Of a stretch of 64,000 bases of DNA, positions 56,456 through 63,408 are shown piece by piece. The notes under the pieces were generated by a model, which ran no database searches, was not told the origin of the DNA, and saw nothing but the letters and a program-made list of their open reading frames with translations. How positions within the stretch are numbered: position 1 is the first letter of the stretch; each line of letters starts with the position of its first letter. The translations under genes were made by a program, and so were the position numbers. The stretch is from Acetobacter malorum (GTDB taxonomy: Bacteria > Pseudomonadota > Alphaproteobacteria > Acetobacterales > Acetobacteraceae): the NCBI RefSeq assembly GCF_002153605.1, contig NZ_JOPG01000018.1, positions 1-64,000 of the forward strand, in the 5' to 3' direction.

Positions 56456-56881
56456 ATGGAACTTGCCTCCCCAACATCCCCGATTTACCGCATCACCATC
56501 CCCGGCCTGCTGAGGGCTAAAGGCCGCCCGCGCTTCGGCAATGGCCGGACCTTCACGGATGCAAAGACTGTGCAGGCCGAGAAGCATATACAGCGCCACG
56601 CCGTGGAACAGATCGGCAAGCCATGCCTGAGTGGCCCGCTGCATGTTTCCCTGACAATAAACATTGCCCCTCCGCCGTCATGGAGCAGGAAGAAGACAGC
56701 GGATGCGCTGGCAGGCCGAATACTGCCGACCAGCAGGCCAGACATAGACAATCAGATGAAGACTGCCGCTGATGCTCTGAATGGTATCGCGTGGAAGGAT
56801 GATGCCCAGATTGTGGACGCCCGGCTGTCGCGCCGCTATGGGCCGGAGAGTGCAACCGTGATCGAGGTGCGCCCGCTATGA
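56456..56881 (+). CDS. RusA-family Holliday junction resolvase
   Basis: 141 residues. GLLRAKGRPRFGNGRTFTDAKT and RPDIDNQMKTAADALNGIAWKDDAQIVDARLSRRYG give the RusA fold, with catalytic aspartates D96, D98 and D115/D116. In phages it resolves branched replication or recombination intermediates before packaging. No clear SD. Its stop overlaps the next small gene (ATGA). Confidence 0.92.
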   Translation: MELASPTSPIYRITIPGLLRAKGRPRFGNGRTFTDAKTVQAEKHIQRHAVEQIGKPCLSGPLHVSLTINIAPPPSWSRKKTADALAGRILPTSRPDIDNQMKTAADALNGIAWKDDAQIVDARLSRRYGPESATVIEVRPL

Positions 56882-57093
56882 CCGGCAAGGATTACCCACC
56901 TATGCAGAATTGCACAGGTTCAGAAACTACCGGGGTGCCGGGGGTAAGGCCCCACAATAGGGGAATTAAAGAGCGGAGCAGGAATTCCTGCTTACCCCAC
57001 AAGAGACGCATCCCCCGCAAGCCAAGCCCTGCCCAGATTGAGCGGTTTGAAGCCCTCCGTGCGCGGGTGATGAGGATACCGGGAAGCCGGTAG
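56878..57093 (+). CDS. Small basic protein, unknown
   Basis: 71 residues, rich in Arg, Pro and Lys (NRGIKERSRNSCLPHKRRIPRKPSPAQIERFEALRARVMRIPGSR). The ATG overlaps the rusA stop by 4 bases, supporting real translation. The C-terminal SPAQIERFEALRARVM may form a helix. Not recognised. Followed by a 175-bp AT-rich gap with two copies of AGTCTATAA and no gene. Confidence 0.4.
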   Translation: MTGKDYPPMQNCTGSETTGVPGVRPHNRGIKERSRNSCLPHKRRIPRKPSPAQIERFEALRARVMRIPGSR

Positions 57094-57268
57094 GCAGAAT
57101 CTTCGAAAAACCCCGAAAAAATAAGCAATCTCGTCGTTGACCATTTGTGTGCTTACTCTTCGCATGCGCGCCAGAGGTTCCACAACATCGCTCTACGGAA
57201 ACCTGCCTGCCCCGTCTTTAGTCTATAAGTAAATAATATAAATAAATTATTCTAAAAAATAATAGTAT

Positions 57269-57535
57269 CTAAAGTCTATAATTATTCTTGATAAGATCAT
57301 TAATTTCATCATTGTAAAATGTTCTACTTGCTAAAACTAACCCCAATGATGATCTAAGAGTTAACATGACTGCATCATTTCTATGTTCAAACGCTATTAC
57401 ATATGAGTCTATTCTTTTTATTCTTCCAAATAATGGATTTTTTTCGTTCAAACCTGCAAGAGAAGCTATCTCGTTTTTAATATCCTTTTCCACTTTCAAT
57501 AAAAAATCCCCAGTAAGATATTCCACAAAAAACAT
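57269..57535 (-). CDS. AT-rich hypothetical protein coupled to the HTH regulator
   Basis: 88 residues (MFFVEYLTGDFLLKVEKDIKNEIASLAGLNEKNPLFGRIKRIDSYVIAFEHRNDAVMLTLRSSLG). Its base composition is far more AT-rich than its surroundings. The ATG at 57535 is two bases after the HTH stop, with GAGGAAG inside the HTH 3' end. A GTG at 57544 is possible. Function unknown; the two-gene unit with a small HTH protein could be a regulator-effector or toxin-antitoxin-like pair. Confidence 0.55.
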   Translation of the reverse strand: MFFVEYLTGDFLLKVEKDIKNEIASLAGLNEKNPLFGRIKRIDSYVIAFEHRNDAVMLTLRSSLGLVLASRTFYNDEINDLIKNNYRL

Positions 57536-57537
57536 TT

Positions 57538-57774
57538 TCAACACTTCCTCAACCTCACCCCGGCCCCACCACCATTCTCTTCAATAAACTCAACGCCGGC
57601 AGTTTCTAGGGCGGAGCGGATGGCGGTGAGGGTGGATTGGCGGGGTGTAACCGCATTGCTTTCAACACGGACCAACGTGCTTTTCGGAACACCACTAACT
57701 TCAACGAGTTGATCGCGTGTCCAATCAAGTAAGCCTCGTGCTGCCCTGATCTGTGATGCATTAATGGTATTCAC
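57538..57774 (-). CDS. XRE-type helix-turn-helix regulator
   Basis: 78 residues, GTG start with GGAAA about eight bases upstream. ASQIRAARGLLDWTRDQLVEVSGVPKSTLVRVESNAVTPRQSTLTAIRSALETAGVEFIEENGGGAGVRL is the common short Xre/Cro-type protein. It is divergent from the small-gene chain that begins at 57909 and is the best candidate for the element repressor. Confidence 0.85.
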   Translation of the reverse strand: MNTINASQIRAARGLLDWTRDQLVEVSGVPKSTLVRVESNAVTPRQSTLTAIRSALETAGVEFIEENGGGAGVRLRKC

Positions 57775-57795
57775 AGTGTCATTTCCGCTTGCAAT

Positions 57796-57811
57796 TCATT
57801 TCGTATAATGA
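57796..57811. promoter_or_regulatory. Candidate repressor operator
   Basis: TCATT-TCGTAT-AATGA, a 5-bp dyad with a 6-bp spacer, 22 bp upstream of the HTH gene GTG and within a TATAAT-containing stretch. It fits autoregulation by the XRE protein. Confidence 0.35.
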
Positions 57812-57908
57812 CATTCTCAATACCATTCTGCAATAGCAGAACGGCTGAACCGGAGGGGTCGGATCCTCCAAGTCCAGCCTAACCACAAACCGAAGGATAA
57901 GTTCGGCA

Positions 57909-58088
57909 ATGGCTAAGCACGCCCATAGCGTACGGGTTCGCGCCTGTACATTCATTTGTTCCCCTATTTGGGGGAATTTACTCGCTCTCTTTGTTCCTGT
58001 CCTTGCCGCGCTTGCCATTATCTGGCTTGGCACGCCTGACCCGGTTGCATCCGGTCACGCGGCCTTGGCGCTGGAGGCTGTGCGATGA
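57909..58088 (+). CDS. Tiny membrane protein, first of an overlapping small-gene chain
   Basis: 59 residues. It reads MAKHAHSVRVRACTF, then one hydrophobic segment (LLALFVPVLAALAIIWLG) and a short tail ending ALEAVR. Its TGA overlaps the next ATG as ATGA, like the following genes. AAGGA lies 11 bases before the ATG. No family recognised. Confidence 0.45.
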   Translation: MAKHAHSVRVRACTFICSPIWGNLLALFVPVLAALAIIWLGTPDPVASGHAALALEAVR

Positions 58089-58324
58089 ACGCCCCCACGC
58101 TTCTTGAGGCCACCATCTCACTTGAATGGCAGGCCAAATACATCCGCCGCGCAACCGCCGTGGCCGATGCGCTCGCTCACTTTGCTGCAGGTGAAGGCTG
58201 CACCGACCGCGCCGGTGATGCTGACATCGTGGCCGGAGGGGCACTCTTCCTGTCGTCATACCTCGGCAGGATTGCGGACGAGGCAGAGAGCAACGCCACG
58301 GCCTTCAAGGGGGATGCACAATGA
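58085..58324 (+). CDS. Small phage-type protein, unknown
   Basis: 79 residues (EWQAKYIRRATAVADALAHFAAGEGCTDRAGDADIVAGGALFLSSYLGRIADEAE). Mostly helical and acidic. Joined to both neighbours by ATGA overlaps. Not recognised. Confidence 0.6.
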   Translation: MNAPTLLEATISLEWQAKYIRRATAVADALAHFAAGEGCTDRAGDADIVAGGALFLSSYLGRIADEAESNATAFKGDAQ

Positions 58325-58542
58325 GCAAGATCCCCTCAGGCTTCTGCGCAAACCAAGCCGTAACCTTGGACGGCATCCAGAACGCCCTGATGATGCTGAT
58401 GGGCGAGATTTACGAGCATATGGATGAAGGGCATGACCCAGCGCCAACGCACAACGATTGTGCCGCGTGGGGCGATGGCCTGTCCTGGCTGATTAAATCG
58501 ATTGGCCGGGTTCGTGACGAACTGGAGGAAATGCGGTCATGA
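58321..58542 (+). CDS. Small phage-type protein, unknown
   Basis: 73 residues (VTLDGIQNALMMLMGEIYEHMDEGHDPAPTHNDCAAWGDGLSWLIKSIGRVRDELEEM). The IGRVRDELE tail echoes the LGRIADEAE tail of the preceding protein, and both share a helical layout, so they may be paralogues. ATGA overlap at both ends. Confidence 0.6.
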   Translation: MSKIPSGFCANQAVTLDGIQNALMMLMGEIYEHMDEGHDPAPTHNDCAAWGDGLSWLIKSIGRVRDELEEMRS

Positions 58543-58727
58543 GCGCCATAAAGGAAGTAGCCAGATCCACCATGGACGAACTGGGCGGCTTGGCCGCGAT
58601 ATTAGAGGGGCTTCAAACTTGCACAGAAGAGCCGCCCTTAGAATGGCTGCACGCGTGGGTAAGACGCCTCCACAATGAGCTGGATGCGGCCTTCATCGCT
58701 GATTTTCAGGCAGGGGAGCAGTCATGA
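58539..58727 (+). CDS. Small phage-type protein, unknown
   Basis: 62 residues (MDELGGLAAILEGLQTCTEEPPLEWLHAWVRRLHNELDAAFIADF). Acidic and helical, with the same W-L..V.RL..EL layout as its neighbours. ATGA overlaps at both ends. Confidence 0.55.
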   Translation: MSAIKEVARSTMDELGGLAAILEGLQTCTEEPPLEWLHAWVRRLHNELDAAFIADFQAGEQS

Positions 58728-58852
58728 CCCGCTTCCTCAAAGAACTGGCGTTGTTCTTCCTGCTGCCTCTGACCTGCGCCTGCTTCCGTATTACTACGGG
58801 ATTGGCACGCTTCACCTTCCATCTTGCAGGGAAGGAGTGGGCTCATGGCTAA
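58724..58852 (+). CDS. Tiny membrane-type protein
   Basis: 42 residues: a hydrophobic N-terminal stretch (FLKELALFFLLPLTCACF) then RITTGLARFTFHLAGKEWAHG. The ATG overlaps the previous stop (ATGA), and its own end overlaps the next gene by 8 bases. Its 3' end contains the AAGGAG SD of the next gene. Too short to classify. Confidence 0.45.
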   Translation: MTRFLKELALFFLLPLTCACFRITTGLARFTFHLAGKEWAHG

Positions 58853-59075
58853 CCGATGTAAAGGCCACCTAGCGACACGCGACCGGCTGGACACGATTCA
58901 AAGCGCAAGCTGGGAGCTAAGCGCTATTGGCGAATGCCTTGCCGCAATAGGGCGAGACATGGCGCTTGCGCCCAGCGACCAGAATACGCCCGCGGGCGGC
59001 ACCGGTAACGCTCTAAACTGGCTGGCCACTGAGATTGACCGGCGCTGTGCGCTGATTGATGAGGCTTTAGCATAA
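58845..59075 (+). CDS. Small phage-type protein, unknown
   Basis: 76 residues. The ATG at 58845 has AAGGAG seven bases upstream, inside the preceding gene. The sequence (RLDTIQSASWELSAIGECLAAIGRDMALAPSDQNTPAGGTGNALNWLATEIDRRCALIDEAL) resembles the other small proteins of the chain in its LNWL..EIDR....IDE ending. Last of the chain. Confidence 0.6.
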   Translation: MANRCKGHLATRDRLDTIQSASWELSAIGECLAAIGRDMALAPSDQNTPAGGTGNALNWLATEIDRRCALIDEALA

Positions 59076-59092
59076 CACGCTAGTATTAAAAT

Positions 59093-59101
59093 TTATCCAC
59101 A
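59093..59101. promoter_or_regulatory. Single consensus DnaA box in an AT-rich intergenic stretch
   Basis: TTATCCACA matches the DnaA box TTATNCACA exactly. It lies in the 355-bp gap 59076-59430, which also holds CCTTAAG twice (59110-59116, 59126-59132), the palindrome CCGGTACCGG (59183-59192) and a terminator. No gene is convincing there. A single 9-mer can occur by chance. Confidence 0.35.
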
Positions 59102-59307
59102 ATGTGCTGCCTTAAGCTTCATCATCCTTAAGAAAATCGTCAAATATTATGAAAAAACAAGAAGTTATTAAAATACTTGCGTCCGGTACCGGGTTAGGGT
59201 ATGAATTTATCACAATCGCAAAAGTGCGTCTGGGTGCTTCTTACTGCTTTCACAGTGACGCTTTTACGACGATTTTTGTAGTTTCTACCCACAACTTAAT
59301 TTCTTCG

Positions 59308-59341
59308 GCGCATTCCGCACCCTGCGGGCTGCGCTTTTTTT
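59308..59341 (+). terminator. Rho-independent terminator
   Basis: Nested stems GCGCA/TGCGC and CCGCA-CCC-TGCGG run directly into seven T residues. It closes the small-gene chain or a short transcript from the intergenic region before the excisionase. Confidence 0.85.
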
Positions 59342-59430
59342 GGTCTCACTCAAATCGTAATCAACATGCGGGCAACGGATGATCGCAAGATCAGCCGCGC
59401 TTCCGTACGTCTGCATACGTAGGAGTAAAC

Positions 59431-59652
59431 ATGACTGTTCAGCTTGAAAACACTGGATCTACTACACTCCCTCTCATGGTGTCTGTTTCCGACGCACCAA
59501 AAATATTCGGGATGTCGCGCTCACATGCTTATCGCTTGAAGGAACAGGGGTTGATCGAAATGGTGAAGATGGGTCGGGCGACCATGATCAAAACTGAAAG
59601 CATGCTGGCGTATATCAACAGCCTGCCAGCCATGAAGCCGGGTCAGTCCTGA
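59431..59652 (+). CDS. AlpA/excisionase-like HTH_17 protein
   Basis: 73 residues. LMVSVSDAPKIFGMSRSHAYRLKEQGLIEMVKMGRATMIKTESMLAYINSL is the MerR-like winged helix of excisionase/AlpA proteins that bend DNA at attachment sites or control the integrase. SD AGGAG five to six bases upstream. A small dyad TACGT-CTGCAT-ACGTA lies just before the SD. Confidence 0.85.
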   Translation: MTVQLENTGSTTLPLMVSVSDAPKIFGMSRSHAYRLKEQGLIEMVKMGRATMIKTESMLAYINSLPAMKPGQS

Positions 59653-59775
59653 ATAAAAAAACGCCGACCTACGTTTCCGTAAGCCGACGCCGTTTTCAAC
59701 CATCGCTCCTGATAATACGGGAAGATTGAGACTGCGTCCAGAAGAAGCGTAGGCAAGTAATGGAAAAAATCCTTT

Positions 59776-60645
59776 ATGAGCACGCAAAAACGTGAACGCC
59801 CTCAGCTTGCCTTGTTGCCAAAGCCAACCGTGGCATCAGGAAAGTGTGTTTCCTATGATATTTTGCCGGATGGCATCATAGACTGGGACTATGTTGAGCA
59901 CATCTGGGTTCATCCCATGTTGGACGAGAACAATGAGCGGATATATGCACCGTGCGTTGTTTTCCTCGACAATACATGGATGCCCATTGGTCCCTTTGGA
60001 TCTTTAGAATCTGCACGCCGCACCTGCTTCCGTTGGTCTGCCCTGCACGATAGGGGCGTGAAAGACAAATCAGACCCACCAGCACCTTTTGGTATTTCAC
60101 CTCAGGGCTCAATTGTTGATGTCAGGCTCTTTGAGCTTGGTGATTCTCTTCCGGGGGATCCGTGGCACTATGATGAGAATACAGGCGACTTTCGTCTCAA
60201 CCTCATCGTCCTCGGAGTTGAACTGGCAAATAGCGCCCTATGCGCAGATATTACCCTTGAAGAGCGCATTGCTGACGTGGATGCAAAGCTGAAGAAGGTG
60301 GAAGGCACTTTTCGGTCTTGCGATACCATTCAGCCCCACCTTGCAAAAGCTTACGTCGCCAAGGCCCGTGAAGCCGCCGTGTTTTGGCTGACTGAGTTAC
60401 AAGCAGAGGAAGATGCTGAGATCGAAACCCCAGAGGATGATGGCCGCTCTTTTGCTGACACCGTTCGTAAAGAGGGGGTCACCTACGAGCAGGCTGTATT
60501 TAAGCTCGGAAAATACCTGAGTGATCTCTATTCCAATATCAGGAACGAGGACGGCACCCCTCTCGTCGATGCTGAGGAGCGCAAGCACAAGGCCTATAAA
60601 GCAGGCGTAGAGCGACTGGCTTATTTTGCGGGAGTGTCAGCATGA
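59776..60645 (+). CDS. Unknown 289-residue protein linked to the replication module
   Basis: Not recognised. The N-terminal half (IDWDYVEHIWVHPMLDENNERIYAPCVVFLDNTWMPIGPFGSLESARRTCFRW) looks like a compact beta-rich domain. The C-terminal half is helical and acidic (ERIADVDAKLKKVEGTF.., LTELQAEEDAEIETPEDD). The stop overlaps the Prim-Pol start (ATGA), so it is translated together with the replication proteins and may assist them. Confidence 0.7.
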   Translation: MSTQKRERPQLALLPKPTVASGKCVSYDILPDGIIDWDYVEHIWVHPMLDENNERIYAPCVVFLDNTWMPIGPFGSLESARRTCFRWSALHDRGVKDKSDPPAPFGISPQGSIVDVRLFELGDSLPGDPWHYDENTGDFRLNLIVLGVELANSALCADITLEERIADVDAKLKKVEGTFRSCDTIQPHLAKAYVAKAREAAVFWLTELQAEEDAEIETPEDDGRSFADTVRKEGVTYEQAVFKLGKYLSDLYSNIRNEDGTPLVDAEERKHKAYKAGVERLAYFAGVSA

Positions 60646-61454
60646 GCGCGGCGCTCGATTTGCGCCAGAGCGCGATGCCTGCCAGCCCGGTGGCGCTCTA
60701 TGCGCAGAGGTTGGCAAGGCACGGTTTGAAGGTTTTCCCATGTAATGAGGATAAAACACCCGCCTGCAAATGGGGTGAACTGGCCACGAAATGCCCTGAA
60801 AGCATCCCTATGTTGTGGCGCACTTATCCGGGCGTGTTGATCGGCGTGGCAACAGGGGCAGATTCTGGCTTCGATGTTTTAGATATCGACCTGTATAAGC
60901 CTGAGGCTGACGACTGGTATCAGGAGCACTGCGCCAGGATGCCACGAACACGCATGCACCGCACCCGGTCGGGAGGCCTGCATCTGCTGTTCAGACACCG
61001 GGAAAACATGCGCAACAGTGCTGGGAAAATTGCTACCGGGGTCGATGTCCGCGGTGACGGCGGCTACATCATCTGGTGGCCAGCTGCAGGGTGTGAGGTC
61101 GTTGATAAAAGCGCAGCAACGCAATGGTCTGCGTGGCTAGTAGAGATGGCACAGCCGCCATTGCTTCCTAAAGCAAACATCATGAATAAGCCGCTAGATC
61201 TGCGGAATATCGAAAAGAAAGTTCAGAATGCTGTCCGATGTGCGGTTCATGCTGTTACCTCTGCTCCAGAAGGCGGTCGTAATGACCGGCTAAATGCTGA
61301 GACGTTCTCGCTGGCGCGGTTTATCCCTGAAGGTCATCTGACCGCCACCGATATTGCCTATGCTATGTCAGCTGCTGCCCTACAGGCTGGACTGTCAGAG
61401 CCAGAAATCCAGAAAACGATTGCGTCTGCCCTGCGGGCACGGGTGGATGCATGA
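60642..61454 (+). CDS. Prim-Pol (bifunctional DNA primase/polymerase) domain protein
   Basis: 270 residues. ALYAQRLARHGLKVFPCNEDKTPACKWGELATK and GVLIGVATGADSGFDVLDIDL (D81, D83 metal ligands) are followed by RTRSGGLHLLFRH (H114) and GVDVRGDGGYIIWWPA. This is the archaeo-eukaryotic primase-type Prim-Pol domain of mobile elements. It makes primers for, or copies, element DNA. The helicase usually fused to it is a separate gene that overlaps by four bases. Confidence 0.9.
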   Translation: MSAALDLRQSAMPASPVALYAQRLARHGLKVFPCNEDKTPACKWGELATKCPESIPMLWRTYPGVLIGVATGADSGFDVLDIDLYKPEADDWYQEHCARMPRTRMHRTRSGGLHLLFRHRENMRNSAGKIATGVDVRGDGGYIIWWPAAGCEVVDKSAATQWSAWLVEMAQPPLLPKANIMNKPLDLRNIEKKVQNAVRCAVHAVTSAPEGGRNDRLNAETFSLARFIPEGHLTATDIAYAMSAAALQAGLSEPEIQKTIASALRARVDA

Positions 61455-62842
61455 CGGAAGCTCTCAATACAGATAAAGCCGTCCAAGATGGTCTGAGAAA
61501 AGCACTGACCACGCCTGGAAGCAACGGTTACGCCCTCCTCACGGAACACGGGATGGCCGCCGCTTTTACAGAGCGTTACAAGGACATGCTCCGTTACGAC
61601 CATAAGGCCGGGCGCTGGTTCTTGTGGATGGACACACATTGGAAGGAAGACACCACACACCGGGCGTTCAGCTATGCTCGGATGCTAGTAGCGGAAGCTA
61701 ACAAGAATAGTGAGTTCAAAGAACAGGCCCTGACTGGAAAAGCATCTTTCTGTGGTGGCGTAGAACGGTTTGCCCGTACTGACCCGGCACATGCAGTAGT
61801 GCCAGAAGACTGGGATAAAGACCCCTATCTATTAGCAACCCCCGGCGGCACCGTTGACCTACACACAGGGAAACTGCGCCCTGCCAGCCCTGACGATATG
61901 ATCACCCGCGTTGCCGCCGTTGCACCTTCAGTGGGGCCTTGTCCGTTATGGCTGCGCTTTCTCAACGAAGCCACCAACGGCGATGCAGAGCTTATCGCGT
62001 TCCTGAAGAGGTGGTGCGGTTACTGTCTGACAGGTGACACACGAGAGCACGCCCTGTTATTTGGCTATGGTCCAGGCGGAAACGGGAAAAGTGTATTCCT
62101 CAACACGCTATCCCGTATCATGGGCGATTATGCGACCGTAGCAGCCATGGACACGTTTGTAGCTTCACACGGTGATCGGCATTCGACGGATCTGGCCATG
62201 CTGCGTGGTGCCAGGCTTGTCACGGCCTCAGAAACGGAGGAAGGCCGGACGTGGGCTGAGGCGCGCATCAAGCAGATGACCGGTGGAGACCCCATTACAG
62301 CACGCTTCATGAGGCAGGATAATTTTACTTTCCAGCCCCAGTTCAAGCTGACCATCGTTGGCAATCACAAGCCGGTGCTCAAGAACGTGGATGAGGCAGC
62401 ACGCCGCCGGTTCAATATCGTGCCGTTCATTCACAAGCCCAAAAGCCCGGATAAGGATCTGGAGAGCAAGCTACAGGATGAATGGCCAGGCATTATGCAA
62501 TGGATGATCGAGGGCTGTCTTGAATGGCAGCGTGAAGGAATGCCGCGTCCTACTGTCGTGCTGGAAGCCACAGCGGAATATTTCGAGGCGCAGGATACGT
62601 TTGGGCAGTGGTTGTCTGAACGGTGCATTCGTGACCCCGGCCTTGAAACGAAACCGAACATGTTGCTCAAGGATTTTCAGGAATGGTGCCGGAACAACGG
62701 GGAGCCTGAGAGCGACAATAAGCGCATGCGGGGGATGTTGGAGAAGACAAACGGTATTCGCTACGTCAAAACACGCGGCACAAGAGCCGTGAGAGGTATT
62801 GGTCTCAAACCTAACGAAAGCCCCCACCAATGGCGAGACTGA
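61451..62842 (+). CDS. SF3/D5-type replicative helicase (phage/plasmid primase C-terminal family)
   Basis: 463 residues. A D5_N-type region (about 100-190, YLLATPGGTVDLHTGKLRP, LKRWCGYCLTG) precedes an SF3 ATPase: Walker A GYGPGGNGKS (205-214), Walker B-like LVTASETEEGR, the sensor KLTIVGNHKPVLKNVDEAARRRFNIVPF and a C-terminal winged-helix-like region. It unwinds element DNA at its origin. The stop is followed within 7 bp by a G-rich dyad. Confidence 0.93.
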   Translation: MTEALNTDKAVQDGLRKALTTPGSNGYALLTEHGMAAAFTERYKDMLRYDHKAGRWFLWMDTHWKEDTTHRAFSYARMLVAEANKNSEFKEQALTGKASFCGGVERFARTDPAHAVVPEDWDKDPYLLATPGGTVDLHTGKLRPASPDDMITRVAAVAPSVGPCPLWLRFLNEATNGDAELIAFLKRWCGYCLTGDTREHALLFGYGPGGNGKSVFLNTLSRIMGDYATVAAMDTFVASHGDRHSTDLAMLRGARLVTASETEEGRTWAEARIKQMTGGDPITARFMRQDNFTFQPQFKLTIVGNHKPVLKNVDEAARRRFNIVPFIHKPKSPDKDLESKLQDEWPGIMQWMIEGCLEWQREGMPRPTVVLEATAEYFEAQDTFGQWLSERCIRDPGLETKPNMLLKDFQEWCRNNGEPESDNKRMRGMLEKTNGIRYVKTRGTRAVRGIGLKPNESPHQWRD

Positions 62843-62848
62843 CAAAAA

Positions 62849-62938
62849 GGGGGCAGGGTGGGGCAGGGTTATTTGATTTGGCGCCATACGCGCGCGTACA
62901 TGAGGAATAACGGATTTACCTATCCCCACCCTGCCCCC
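62849..62938. repeat. Nested 90-bp dyad with G-quadruplex motif
   Basis: GGGGGCAGGGTGGGG (62849-62863) and CCCCACCCTGCCCCC (62924-62938) form a perfect 15-bp inverted repeat. Near its axis is the palindrome TACGCGCGCGTA (62887-62898), with GTTATT/AATAAC (62868-62873, 62906-62911) between. The left arm continues as a second GGGGCAGGGT, giving four G-runs (G5-N2-G3-N1-G4-N2-G3). It lies between the helicase and a small gene; possible origin, recombination or termination site. Confidence 0.7.
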
Positions 62939-62975
62939 CTGATGTGTATGATCCTTGAAAAGGAGTAAAACCATC

Positions 62976-63194
62976 ATGACTGACGAATTTCTAATAAACG
63001 GAATACCCAGAGATAGCGCGAAAAACGCATGGTATTGGTTTAAGCATGTGAGCCAACTGGATGATCCAGCAGCGCTACCTGTTCCCTATCATTGGTATGA
63101 CGGTAAATGGTCCAATGGGCTTGTTGGTGATGAAATCGAGAAGGGTAATTACAAGTGTTATGGACCTTGTGAATATCCGGCGCCGTGGGGGTAA
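62976..63194 (+). CDS. Small protein, unknown
   Basis: 72 residues (DEFLINGIPRDSAKNAWYWFKHVSQLDDPAALPVPYHWYDGKWSNGLVGDEIEKGNYKCYGPCEYPAPWG), aromatic-rich. AAGGAG ten bases before the ATG supports the start. It follows the nested dyad and precedes the recombinase region. No family recognised. Confidence 0.55.
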   Translation: MTDEFLINGIPRDSAKNAWYWFKHVSQLDDPAALPVPYHWYDGKWSNGLVGDEIEKGNYKCYGPCEYPAPWG

Positions 63195-63271
63195 TAAGAC
63201 GCTCCCGAAGAAATCCCACCTGATGGCCAGCCTTGTTCCGCGACGCCAGCACTGAGTTTCCCGCATGAGAA

Positions 63272-63396
63272 GTCCTAAAAAGCAAGCCTTTCAGGACACA
63301 GAAAACGTGGGACAAAATAACGGAAAGTCCTTGTCCTAAAAATTACCATTTGACTTTTGAGACATAGACGGCGTAACTTCTAAGAGGTTTTAGGAC
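63272..63396. repeat. Three 9-bp repeats upstream of the serine recombinase (candidate res site or operator)
   Basis: GTCCTAAAA occurs at 63272-63280 and 63333-63341, and in reverse (TTTTAGGAC) at 63388-63396, just before the recombinase start. A related GGGACAAAA is at about 63309-63317. The 214-bp gap 63195-63408 has no gene. Spacing and location recall resolvase subsites. Confidence 0.5.
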
Positions 63397-63408
63397 ATGA
63401 GGAACGTC

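Noticed and set aside
56322..56513. 63-codon frame overlapping the rusA start
   Set aside because: Lies in AT-rich spacer DNA and runs out of frame into rusA; no SD.
57779..58033. 84-codon minus-strand frame upstream of the HTH gene
   Set aside because: It would occupy the repressor's own promoter/operator region and overlaps the better-supported + strand small gene at 57909.
59149..59382. 77-codon frame in the gap before the excisionase
   Set aside because: It runs through a strong rho-independent terminator and has no SD or recognisable composition.
63061..63255. 64-codon frame overlapping the small gene at 62976
   Set aside because: The 62976 frame has a good SD; this one does not and shows no coding character.
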